Part shown: in pieces, positions 26,601 through 34,166 of the stretch
How the letters are laid out: each line of letters opens with the position of its first letter
Position numbering within the stretch: position 1 is the first letter of the stretch
Assembly: GCA_028286665.1 (NCBI GenBank)
Contig: JAQBRD010000003.1
Location: forward strand, 1-55,597
DNA length: 55,597 nt
Direction of reading: 5' to 3'
From: Candidatus Tayloriibacteriota bacterium
GTDB taxonomy: Bacteria > Patescibacteriota > Minisyncoccia > Phycocordibacterales > PALSA-1337
Program-made: the position numbers and the translations under genes
The notes under the pieces: model-generated
Seen by the model: the letters and a program-made list of their open reading frames with translations, nothing else
Databases searched by the model: none
What the model was told of the DNA's origin: nothing

Positions 26601-26663
26601 TTATTCTAATCGAATTTTCAAAGAGTTAAGCGGGCAGAATGCCAGCTTTGTCACTCGGTGTAT

Positions 26664-26692
26664 ATTATAGCACACAATATACACCTGGTCAA
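26664..26692 (-). promoter_or_regulatory. Sigma-70-type promoter of the 271-aa gene
   Basis: TTGACC, 17-nt spacer, TATAAT on the minus strand. A 10-bp inverted repeat (GGTGTATATT/AATATACACC, 26657-26685) overlaps the -10 and spacer and could be an operator. Confidence 0.8.
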
Positions 26693-26775
26693 TTATCATA
26701 CGCAGCTCGAAATAAGGCTGTGCAATTGGCGTATTACGCGATGACGTGTATGGTATCCGTCGATACAAAGAACGA

Positions 26776-26797
26776 GGCGACCTGTGAGGTCGCCCGT
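26776..26797 (-). terminator. Terminator of the 205-aa gene
   Basis: GGCGACCT GTG AGGTCGCC with TCGTTCTTT following on the minus strand. The core GGCGACC/GGTCGCC also occurs in the terminators at 25066 and, with one change, at 25745. Confidence 0.72.
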
Positions 26798-26834
26798 TTT
26801 GCATTTATTTCACACATCGTCAGATGACGATTGG

Positions 26835-27452
26835 TCATGCTGGATTCTTCTCGAATAAGCGCGGGATAACCCGATACATATCGAGACGTGCTTCATAGAA
26901 AGGAGCTACAGAATCATCGACCTGAAATCCCGAGAACATCTCGGCATGATTCCATTGGCCAGAATCGAGAGCGGCATGCTTTTCAAGATAATACCTGAAC
27001 GCAAGAAGCTCAGCTGTGCCGCACCACCCTGGAGCCTTGAGGATGAGGGCGGGCATGCCTGAAAATTCCCGCAATCGGGATATGACGCTCATCGCGCGAA
27101 GCGGCGGAGTCATCGTCCGAACCTTACGCATGTATACGCCGCCTGATTCTCGAACTTCTTTGGACACAGTATTTTCCCCGAAATACATGGTGTCGAAAAA
27201 CCAGAGAAATTCTGAATGATCGTCGACCTTGCTGTAATCTCCGAACTTGAGGTTACCCGTCTGCAATTCGCCTGCTGCCATATCCTCAAATCCCTTGCTT
27301 TCAGGATAGAGTGCGCGGGCAAGCCTTAGGGATTCGGCGAATTCGTCTGCTGCATATGCGCTCAATATCAAGAGCGCTTGAAGATCGGCGACTGAAAGCC
27401 CCGACCAATTCAGATTAGTGATCTGCTGTGCAATTTGTATATATTTGTTCAT
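26835..27452 (-). CDS. Hypothetical protein, 205 aa
   Basis: The start at 27452 (MNKYIQ) is chosen because the promoter -10 (TATAAA, 27466-27471) lies inside the longer ORF. Soluble and mostly helical, with no signal peptide. Recognisable stretches such as ALLILSAYAADEFAESLRLARALYP resemble a helical-repeat protein, but no family is identified. Its leader would be about 7 nt. Confidence 0.7.
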   Translation of the reverse strand: MNKYIQIAQQITNLNWSGLSVADLQALLILSAYAADEFAESLRLARALYPESKGFEDMAAGELQTGNLKFGDYSKVDDHSEFLWFFDTMYFGENTVSKEVRESGGVYMRKVRTMTPPLRAMSVISRLREFSGMPALILKAPGWCGTAELLAFRYYLEKHAALDSGQWNHAEMFSGFQVDDSVAPFYEARLDMYRVIPRLFEKNPA

Positions 27453-27465
27453 AACATCTGAATCA

Positions 27466-27494
27466 TTTATATAAAACAAAACACTGGGTGTCAA
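27466..27494 (-). promoter_or_regulatory. Promoter of the 205-aa gene
   Basis: TTGACA, 17-nt spacer, TATAAA on the minus strand. Confidence 0.75.
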
Positions 27495-27513
27495 TCTATT
27501 CATGACAATAGAA

Positions 27514-27541
27514 AATTGCGAAGCCCGAAGACTTCGCAATT
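27514..27541 (-). terminator. Terminator of the 194-aa gene
   Basis: AATTGCGAAG TCTTCGGG CTTCGCAATT on the minus strand, a perfect 10-bp stem followed by TTCTATT. Confidence 0.75.
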
Positions 27542-27562
27542 AACACAGAGACAGTTCAATCC

Positions 27563-28147
27563 TTATTTTTCTTTGACGATCGACTGAACTTCTCCGACAG
27601 CCTCCCCGCTTACTAATTTTTTGGCAAGAGGCTTGCCGAGAGAACCCAAGACTACGAGAGAATCGGATTCAATTCCCGCGATGACAGTTTCGGCTACGTC
27701 CGGAACATTCCGGAGATCTACCTTGACCGTCACAGGATTCGGAGCTTGTTCCAAAAAACCCTGATTGATGTCCGAGAAGGTGGCCGCTCCGTCGATGATG
27801 AAAGCCGAAGCGATCATCATGCCCTTTTTGAAAAGGTACGCGACCGGAACATGGCCCGCAGCTACTGCAGTTCCTTCGAAGGTGACAGTGAGAGAAGGAA
27901 CGACCACATATCCATTTTTAACCAGGACATCTGCTATCAGGACCGTGACCATATCTGCCTCGTTCCCATTCTGTCCAGACGAAACTGCGATCAGCTGCGC
28001 CGGAGGAGTAGCAGCATCTACCGCAAGGGTAAGCGACGCTTTCTGGGGCTTTGCGGAGTTCTGAGCTTTGCCTGCAGTTTGAGCTGACACATAACCAGCC
28101 TGAGCAAGACAGAGGACCAGCAGACCGACAATAAACATGGATTTCAT
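27563..28147 (-). CDS. Secreted orphan protein, 194 aa
   Basis: Clear signal peptide (MKSMFIVGLLVLCLAQAGYVSAQ). The mature protein begins with a Lys/Ala/Gln linker, then SLTLAVDAATPPAQLIAVSSGQNGNEADMVTVLIADVLVKNG, a beta-rich domain also found in other predicted surface proteins of Patescibacteria (by general resemblance only). No catalytic motif. Own promoter at 28223-28251 and own terminator. Confidence 0.75.
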   Translation of the reverse strand: MKSMFIVGLLVLCLAQAGYVSAQTAGKAQNSAKPQKASLTLAVDAATPPAQLIAVSSGQNGNEADMVTVLIADVLVKNGYVVVPSLTVTFEGTAVAAGHVPVAYLFKKGMMIASAFIIDGAATFSDINQGFLEQAPNPVTVKVDLRNVPDVAETVIAGIESDSLVVLGSLGKPLAKKLVSGEAVGEVQSIVKEK

Positions 28148-28222
28148 AGAATAGTTCAGTGGATTTTCAAAGAGACCGGCGGACGTCGTGCCCGCTTGGA
28201 TGCTTTCGATAATTCCTTTAAT

Positions 28223-28251
28223 ATTATAGCATATAATATATGTATAGTCAA
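28223..28251 (-). promoter_or_regulatory. Sigma-70-type promoter of the 194-aa gene
   Basis: TTGACT, 17-nt spacer, TATAAT on the minus strand, with TGC just before the -10 (TGCTATAAT). The sequence is closely similar to the promoter at 26664. Confidence 0.8.
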
Positions 28252-28295
28252 TTCTCGTAAACCGCCTAAAATAACGCTATACTTGTAGCCACATT

Positions 28296-29588
28296 ATGAA
28301 AAAAGAACTCAAAATCAGCGAGCTTCCCTCGCACCTCGAAGAAACCATGCAGCTTTCAGGCTTTGTGCATTCGAGCCGAAACCAGGGCAAAGTCGGGTTT
28401 ATTACGCTCCGCAATATCAGCGGCATGGTTCAATGCGTCTTCATCGGCGAAGCTCTCATCACCGAGTTGAAAAAGATAACGACCGAATCCTACATTCGAG
28501 TCGAGGGCAAACTCGTCGCAGCGAAACAAGCTCCCGGAGGCATCGAGATCCAAGTCGTGTCGGTCACTGTCCTCGGCGCAGCAGCTCCTGAACTCCCTAT
28601 CCCGGTCGTCACGATCAAGGGCGGCGAAGAGACAGAGGCGCCGGTCCGTTTCGATTACCGATGGATCGACCTCCGCAAGCCGGAGAAGACGCAGATCTTC
28701 AAAGTCTGGACCTCGTTCGAGAAAGGCCTCCGAAATTATTGGTATGCGAATGACTACATGCAGGTGTATCCTCCCGCATTCATGAACACTCCGTCTGAAA
28801 CAGGAGCGGAAGTCTTCGAAGTGAATTATTTCGATCGAAAGGCATATCTCGCCCAGTCCCCTCAGTTCTACAAGCAGATGGCGATGGCGTCAGGCTTCAA
28901 CCGAGTATTCATGGTCGCTCCCGTATTCCGCGCAGAACTCTCCTTCACCACGCGACACCTTACTGAATTCACCGGATTCGACTTCGAAATTTCAAATATC
29001 GAAAGCCATCACGATGTCATGGATGAAGAAGAAGGCGCGCTTGTTGCTGCTTTCACCCAGCTCAAATCAGACTTCCCTGATCTCAACATCGAAATTCCCG
29101 CTCGACCATTCCCGCGCGTCACCATGCTCGATGCGAAGAAGATCCTCACAGCCGAAGGCGTCGCGAGCGGCGAAGAGCACGATCTCTCGCCTGAAGAAGA
29201 GCGCGGCATTTGCGACTACGTGAAGAAGACGCAGAATCACGATTTCGTATTCATCACCGACTACCACAAGTCGAAGAGCGCTTTCTATCACATGCGCCAC
29301 GCTGACAACCCAGACCGATCGAAGCGAGCCGACCTCCTCTACCGAGGCATCGAGATCACCACGCTCGCGCAGCGAGAACACCGCATCGAGATCCTCGAGA
29401 AGCAGGCGATCGAAAAAGGCATGTCGCTCGAGTCACTGAAGGATTATCTGAACTTCTTCCGATACGGCTGCCCTCCGCACGGCGGCGCAGGACTCGGCCC
29501 GGCTCGAATCATCATGAAGATCCTCGACCTCCCGAACGTCCGCGAAGCGACATATCTCCCTCGAGACGTGAAGCGGCTTAATCCATAA
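28296..29588 (+). CDS. aspS: Aspartyl-tRNA synthetase, archaeal/eukaryal type (probably non-discriminating)
   Basis: 430 aa, much shorter than the bacterial type (about 590) because the GAD insertion is absent. An N-terminal OB fold (LSGFVHSSRNQGKVGFITLRN) precedes the class II core: motif 1 region RWIDLRKPEK, motif 2 FRAELSFTTRHLTEFTGFDFE, and motif 3 GGAGLGPARIIMKIL. Archaeal-type AspRS often charges both tRNA-Asp and tRNA-Asn. The presence of gatC and gatA in this window supports an indirect Asn route through Asp-tRNA(Asn), but this is inference. TATACT lies 12 nt before the ATG. Confidence 0.88.
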   Translation: MKKELKISELPSHLEETMQLSGFVHSSRNQGKVGFITLRNISGMVQCVFIGEALITELKKITTESYIRVEGKLVAAKQAPGGIEIQVVSVTVLGAAAPELPIPVVTIKGGEETEAPVRFDYRWIDLRKPEKTQIFKVWTSFEKGLRNYWYANDYMQVYPPAFMNTPSETGAEVFEVNYFDRKAYLAQSPQFYKQMAMASGFNRVFMVAPVFRAELSFTTRHLTEFTGFDFEISNIESHHDVMDEEEGALVAAFTQLKSDFPDLNIEIPARPFPRVTMLDAKKILTAEGVASGEEHDLSPEEERGICDYVKKTQNHDFVFITDYHKSKSAFYHMRHADNPDRSKRADLLYRGIEITTLAQREHRIEILEKQAIEKGMSLESLKDYLNFFRYGCPPHGGAGLGPARIIMKILDLPNVREATYLPRDVKRLNP

Positions 29589-29641
29589 TAATTCCTGGCG
29601 CTTGTCGCGCATTTTCGCTGCGACTGCGCCGCACAAACCCT

Positions 29642-31228
29642 ATGAACAAAAAACCACAGGTAGCTCTTATCGTGCTCGACGGCTGGGGCCATCGCGAAGA
29701 CACGACGCACAATGCTGTCGCGGCGGCGAAGACGCCGTATTTCGATTCGATCTGGAAGCAGTATCCGCATTCACTCCTCGAAGCATCCGGCCTCGCCGTC
29801 GGACTCCCTGAAGGCCAGATGGGCAATAGCGAGATCGGCCACACCACCATCGGCGCCGGCAAGGTGATCGATACCGACCTCGTGCGCATCGCGAAAGCCA
29901 TCAAGGATGGCGAATTCAAGACCAACCCGGCTTTCGTGAAGCTTTTCAATCATGTGAAGAAATATGATTCGACGCTCCATGTGAAAGGCTTGCTCAGCAC
30001 CGGCGGCGTCCATAGCCACGAAGAGCATCTGTTCGCATTCCTCAAAGCCGTGAAGGAAATCGGCATCAAGAAAGTCGTCATCCACGCATTCACTGACGGC
30101 CGAGATACGCCGCCGCAAAGCGCAGCTGATTCTCTTGAGAAGCTCGAGCACCTCATCGCGGAACTCGGCATCGGAAAGATCGCTACCGCCTCAGGCCGCT
30201 TCTATGCAATGGACCGCGACAACAATTGGGATCGCCTCGCAAAAGCAGAGGCAGCGATGTTCGAATGCAAGGCCAATGCCTGCACGCCGAAGAAGCCATC
30301 TGAATTCCTCCGCGAACTCTACAAAAATGGAACAAAGGATGAGACGCTCGACCCGATCGTCTTTCTCGATGAGAACGGCAAAGGATACAAAGTCGAGCAG
30401 AATGACGGCGTCTTCTTCTTCAATTTCCGCAAGGACCGAACGCGCATGCTCTCGAAGAAGCTCGCCGATATGGCGAAGGCGAAGAATCTCGCATACGTGA
30501 CCCTCACAGAATATGATCCCGAGATCATCGCCGACGTTGCCTTCCCCACCATCGCAATCGAGACGACGCTTGCGAAAGAAGTCGCCGAAGCGAACCTCAC
30601 CCAGGCGCACATTGCTGAAACCGAGAAATTTCCGCACGCGACGTATTTCCTCAATGGAGGAACTGACAAGCCGCACAAAGGAGAGAAGCATATCATGCTC
30701 GACAGCCACAAAGTTCCAGACGCGAAGCGCGCGCCGCATGTGAAGAAGGACGCCGACGGGACTTTCGCATTCACCCATGACATGGCCCCGATGATGCGCG
30801 CAGAAGCGATCGCAGACAAGGCGATCGAGGAGGTCAATGCTGGCACCGATCTCATTTTCATCAATTTCGCAAATCCAGACATGGTCGGGCACACGGCGAA
30901 TGTTCCCGCGATCATCGAGGCCGTCGAGGAAACCGATGCGCAGCTCAAGCGCGTCTGCGATGCGATGCTCGCGCGAGCGAAGGCTAGCGGCGCTGAAGAA
31001 TTCATCTTCGTGACTGCAGACCACGGCAATGCCGAAGTGAATATTGATCCGATGACCGGCGAGAGACATACATCTCACACGATCAGCCCGGTTCCAGCCA
31101 TTCTCATACAGTCGAATGTGATGCACGCGAAGCTTGCGCATGGAGGCCTCGCCGACATCACCCCGACGATTCTGAAAATCCTCGGCGTACCGCAGCCGAA
31201 ATCGATGACAGGCAAATCGCTTATCTAA
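29642..31228 (+). CDS. gpmI: 2,3-bisphosphoglycerate-independent phosphoglycerate mutase
   Basis: 528 aa, the family's usual length. Alkaline-phosphatase-like core with VLDGWGHRED and the catalytic Ser63 in GNSEIGH; further metal ligands in NFANPDMVGHT and ADHGNAE. It interconverts 3- and 2-phosphoglycerate with two Mn ions, the step before enolase. It follows aspS by 53 bp and may share its transcript. Its stop overlaps the stop of the convergent DedA-PAP2 gene by 4 bp. Confidence 0.96.
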   Translation: MNKKPQVALIVLDGWGHREDTTHNAVAAAKTPYFDSIWKQYPHSLLEASGLAVGLPEGQMGNSEIGHTTIGAGKVIDTDLVRIAKAIKDGEFKTNPAFVKLFNHVKKYDSTLHVKGLLSTGGVHSHEEHLFAFLKAVKEIGIKKVVIHAFTDGRDTPPQSAADSLEKLEHLIAELGIGKIATASGRFYAMDRDNNWDRLAKAEAAMFECKANACTPKKPSEFLRELYKNGTKDETLDPIVFLDENGKGYKVEQNDGVFFFNFRKDRTRMLSKKLADMAKAKNLAYVTLTEYDPEIIADVAFPTIAIETTLAKEVAEANLTQAHIAETEKFPHATYFLNGGTDKPHKGEKHIMLDSHKVPDAKRAPHVKKDADGTFAFTHDMAPMMRAEAIADKAIEEVNAGTDLIFINFANPDMVGHTANVPAIIEAVEETDAQLKRVCDAMLARAKASGAEEFIFVTADHGNAEVNIDPMTGERHTSHTISPVPAILIQSNVMHAKLAHGGLADITPTILKILGVPQPKSMTGKSLI

Positions 31229-32511
31229 TCTCCCTTTTCTTCAAGCCTCTTTTCAAGCCTCAGGATCGCCGCCATATATTTCACGAACAGCACCATGAGC
31301 GTCGTCCACAAGACGCCGATCGCATAGCCTGCGACGACATCGGAAAGCCAATGCACATTGAGGTAGAGGCGGCTCAGCGGTACGAGAAAGCTGATGATGA
31401 CCGCGGCAGCGATCGCTGCTTCCCTCGCGTGATGGTTCTTGATATGGATGAAGCAGACATAAATGAGCGCCACGCAGCCGAAGGCAGCCATTCCCGCATG
31501 AAGGCTCGGGAAGCTGAAGTCGCTGTAGAGCGTAGCGCCGCCCTCAGGCCGCACGCGCATGACGAGCTCCTTGATGAAGCCGATCCAGCCCATCGTGCCG
31601 CCGAGCGACAGGATGAGGAATGCGAAGTCTTTGTAGTTTCGTTTCAAAAAATAAATGCCTGTCGCGATAATGCCGAGCAAGGCGAACGTCACCGGACTCA
31701 GCGCATTCGTGATGAATGACATGATTCCTGTCATGAGCGAGCCTGCAGGAGCAGCATGAGCCGACATCCACACGTTCACTGCGAGATCGAGCTGCTCCAT
31801 GAACGAGTGGGCGCTGACCGTATCCTGGATCATCTTGAAGCTCACGTACAGCGAGACGAGCATGAGTCCGAGTGTGAAAAGATCGTACTTGACGAAGACA
31901 TGCCATCGCTTATTGATGAAGCTATATGCCCAGATCATGATGAGCGCGATGATGAAGCCTGCGAGGACGAACTTGCCCATGACTCCTGCAGCAGCATGGT
32001 ATCCGGCGCCGAAGACATACCCGATGAGCACCGAGCTCACTGCCCAGCTCACGCCGGCGATGATATCGTACAGCCAGAACTTTCCGGCGTGTCCGCCGCT
32101 TGCGCCGACGATGAATGGCATGAGCGTTCTCGTGAGCGGATTGAATCGTCCGAAAATGATTGCCTTGCCGGTATGCTTCGCGACGAGCTGCTTCGCTTTT
32201 TCAATATGGCTCTCACGGATCGAAAGGTACCTGCTTACGCGTTCGAGAAAACCGAATCCGTATTTCCTGCCGAGGCAGAACGCTATCCCATCGCCGAGTA
32301 TGGCGCCGAATCCTCCGAGCATGAGTACTGCAGGCAGGCTCAGCACTCCGATTTTGGCCATGAATCCCGCGAGGATGATGATGGTATGCCCAGGAACGAC
32401 CGAACCGATGAGCGGCAAGCCTTCGAGGATGGACGTAATAAAAATGACCGCATATCCGCCATGAGCGACGATGCTTTCGAGATGATGGATGAACGGCGCG
32501 AAGAGATGCAT
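31225..32511 (-). CDS. DedA-PAP2 fusion membrane phosphatase
   Basis: 428 aa from the ATG at 32511; TGCTATACT ends 6 nt upstream, excluding the track start. Residues about 1-200 are a DedA (SNARE-associated) domain with LEGLPLIGSVVPGHTIIILAGF and FGRFNPLTRTLMPFIVGASG. Residues about 215-420 are a PAP2 domain with all three motifs: KELVMRVRP, PSLHA and SRLYLNVHWLSD. DedA domains are lipid scramblase/flippase-like, and PAP2 domains dephosphorylate lipid pyrophosphates. The fusion would suit undecaprenyl phosphate recycling or lipid turnover. Confidence 0.9.
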   Translation of the reverse strand: MHLFAPFIHHLESIVAHGGYAVIFITSILEGLPLIGSVVPGHTIIILAGFMAKIGVLSLPAVLMLGGFGAILGDGIAFCLGRKYGFGFLERVSRYLSIRESHIEKAKQLVAKHTGKAIIFGRFNPLTRTLMPFIVGASGGHAGKFWLYDIIAGVSWAVSSVLIGYVFGAGYHAAAGVMGKFVLAGFIIALIMIWAYSFINKRWHVFVKYDLFTLGLMLVSLYVSFKMIQDTVSAHSFMEQLDLAVNVWMSAHAAPAGSLMTGIMSFITNALSPVTFALLGIIATGIYFLKRNYKDFAFLILSLGGTMGWIGFIKELVMRVRPEGGATLYSDFSFPSLHAGMAAFGCVALIYVCFIHIKNHHAREAAIAAAVIISFLVPLSRLYLNVHWLSDVVAGYAIGVLWTTLMVLFVKYMAAILRLEKRLEEKGD

Positions 32512-32517
32512 GGAGGT

Positions 32518-32523
32518 AGTATA
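32518..32523 (-). promoter_or_regulatory. Extended -10 box of the DedA-PAP2 gene, leaderless spacing
   Basis: TGCTATACT on the minus strand with 6 nt to the ATG at 32511. Confidence 0.6.
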
Positions 32524-32556
32524 GCAAATATTCAAGCTCGTCGAATGAATGCATAT

Positions 32557-33144
32557 AAAAAGGAGAGGCTCTGTCTTGGAAGACAGAGCCCTTTGTGACT
32601 GATTACTCGATTTGTGCTATTTCGGTTCCTGTGAAGTTACATACCCTCACAGGAACCTAGAGAAGAAGAACTGCATCATGGTTTACCTTCAGGATTTTTT
32701 CCAGTAATTTCTTCTCGAAATTACTGATAAATCCGGAAAGCTAGTTTGTTTTTAATCTATCAATGCGGTATTGCTGGTTACTCGGCCCATTTGGCCTTAA
32801 CCCCTTTTTCTTCTTTTCATAGTGCAAACAATCTATGATCAGAAGGATGAGCTACTCTTATCCTCGCGATGTCTAGCCTAGTTTAACTAGTGCTAGTTAC
32901 ATCTGCCTTCATGGTGTATCGACGTTGATTCATCGGTCAATCGATACCTTTGTGACTATTTCACTGCTGAAGGTGATTTGTTAGTCGCTGAGCCTGCCAC
33001 TCCTTGGCTTGGCTATCTTTCCCTATTAGTGCGTTTGGCTTCATAAGCCGTTGAGTTCCGCTAACCTGAGGAACCTGCACTCTGTGATTATATCTTCCGA
33101 AGCCGATTGGCTTCTACGTAACGTCTTGTCGTTTACTCTGTTAC
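32557..33144 (-). ncRNA. Large structured RNA of unknown family, about 590 nt
   Basis: No plausible ORF covers this stretch, yet it has a promoter at its 5' end (33151-33178) and a U-tailed terminator hairpin at its 3' end (32567-32590, GGCTCTGTCTT/AAGACAGAGCC). Between them are many hairpins readable by eye: 33099-33114 GAAGCC/GGCTTC, 33037-33049 GGCTT/AAGCC, 32991-33014, 32953-32985 (GACTA/TAGTC enclosing TCAC/GTGA), 32913-32948 (arms GGTATCGA/TCGATAC), 32702-32726 (CAGTAATTTC/GAAATTACTG) and 32624-32657 (11 bp). I found no tmRNA ends or tag, no RNase P core and no SRP domain IV. Function unknown. Confidence 0.72.
32567..32590 (-). terminator. Terminator of the structured RNA
   Basis: GGCTCTGTCTT CC AAGACAGAGCC on the minus strand, 11 bp, followed by TCTCCTTTTTA. 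Confidence 0.85.
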
Positions 33145-33150
33145 ATGTGT

Positions 33151-33178
33151 ATCATAGCATATACATGCAATTTGTCAA
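33151..33178 (-). promoter_or_regulatory. Sigma-70-type promoter of the structured RNA
   Basis: TTGACA, 16-nt spacer, TATGAT on the minus strand. There is no protein gene downstream until 32511. Confidence 0.72.
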
Positions 33179-33280
33179 GTACATTTACCATATGCAAAAT
33201 AAAATCTTTATGAATTTCTTATCTGAAACTGCAGCAGAAAAGTTCGACGAGTTGCGGCATGAGACGGTATACTGCTCTAC

Positions 33281-33952
33281 ATGAAATTACTGATCATCGA
33301 GGATGATATCGCCGCCGCCGCATTCATGAAAACAAGCTTCGAGTCCGCTTCGCATGTCGTCGATCTCGCGCACAATGGCACCGACGGATCCTATGCCGCG
33401 CGAATCAATCCATATGACGTGATCATCCTCGACTTCTCGATGCCGAAGAAAAACGGACTGAAAGTCTGCGAAGAGATCCGTTCCGCCGGCAAGACCGTGC
33501 CGATACTCTTCCTTTCAGTCATCGGCGATACTGCGAAGAAAGTCGATGCGCTCGAGAAGGGCGCCGACGATTATATGACCAAGCCATTCTCATTCGACGA
33601 GCTGCATGCCCGAGTGCGAGCGCTCGCGCGCAGGCCGCATAAGATCGAGACATCCATACTTACCGCCGGAGATCTGAGCCTCAATACCGAGCGTCAGGTA
33701 GCAGTCCGCGGAGGCACCGCAATATATCTGACAAGAAAGGAATATACCCTGCTCGAGTATCTGATGCGGAATCAGGGCACGATATTATCGCGTGGTATGA
33801 TCATGGAGCATGTCTGGAACGCGGACAGCGATCCTTTTTCAAATACCATCGAAGCGCACATCCTCAATCTTCGGAAGAAGGTGAATATCGGACGGAGAAA
33901 GGATTTCATCCGGAATGTTCCAGGACGAGGATACATGATCGCTGTCGAATAG
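33281..33952 (+). CDS. OmpR/PhoB-family response regulator
   Basis: 223 aa. Receiver domain: acidic pair EDD at 7-9, phospho-acceptor Asp51 (VIILDFSMPKKNG), switch Ser79 (LFLSV) and Lys101 (TKPF). The C-terminal winged helix (about 128-222) has TRKEYTLLEYLMRNQGTILS and the recognition region SNTIEAHILNLRKKV. It is the first gene of an apparent operon with a small ORF, a histidine kinase and the terpene-synthase-like gene. TATACT lies 7 nt before the ATG, so the mRNA is probably leaderless. Confidence 0.95.
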   Translation: MKLLIIEDDIAAAAFMKTSFESASHVVDLAHNGTDGSYAARINPYDVIILDFSMPKKNGLKVCEEIRSAGKTVPILFLSVIGDTAKKVDALEKGADDYMTKPFSFDELHARVRALARRPHKIETSILTAGDLSLNTERQVAVRGGTAIYLTRKEYTLLEYLMRNQGTILSRGMIMEHVWNADSDPFSNTIEAHILNLRKKVNIGRRKDFIRNVPGRGYMIAVE

Positions 33953-34019
33953 TGCTTCATGAATATTTCATATTTTTTTGATCAGCAATTCATGCCGGTC
34001 AGATAGAATGACTGGGATC

Positions 34020-34166
34020 ATGAAGGTCGACGTGATCAACGATCATATAAACAAACATACCCAAATGAGCATTCTCATCAAACAACTATTGCGTGACGCC
34101 GAGCAGCGGAAGAAGGCTTCCGTAGCAGCGCATTCGGAAAGCGACTTTGCCCCATGGAACGGCTAG
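34020..34166 (+). CDS. Small ORF between response regulator and kinase
   Basis: 48 aa from the ATG at 34020 (62 aa from 33978). It begins MKVDVINDHINKHTQ, is mostly helical and charged, and ends SESDFAPWNG. Its stop overlaps the kinase start by 13 bp, so translation may be coupled. No family recognised; it could be a short accessory regulator or only a coupling ORF. Confidence 0.45.
   Translation: MKVDVINDHINKHTQMSILIKQLLRDAEQRKKASVAAHSESDFAPWNG

Noticed and set aside
30191-31141. 316-aa minus strand ORF
   Set aside because: Antisense to gpmI with intact catalytic motifs; no family features of its own.
32557-33144. Interpretation as tmRNA, RNase P RNA or SRP RNA
   Set aside because: No tRNA-like ends or T-arm, no conserved RNase P P4 or CR-V sequences and no SRP domain IV loop were found. 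AACGAC near the 5' end resembles a tmRNA tag start but nothing else fits.
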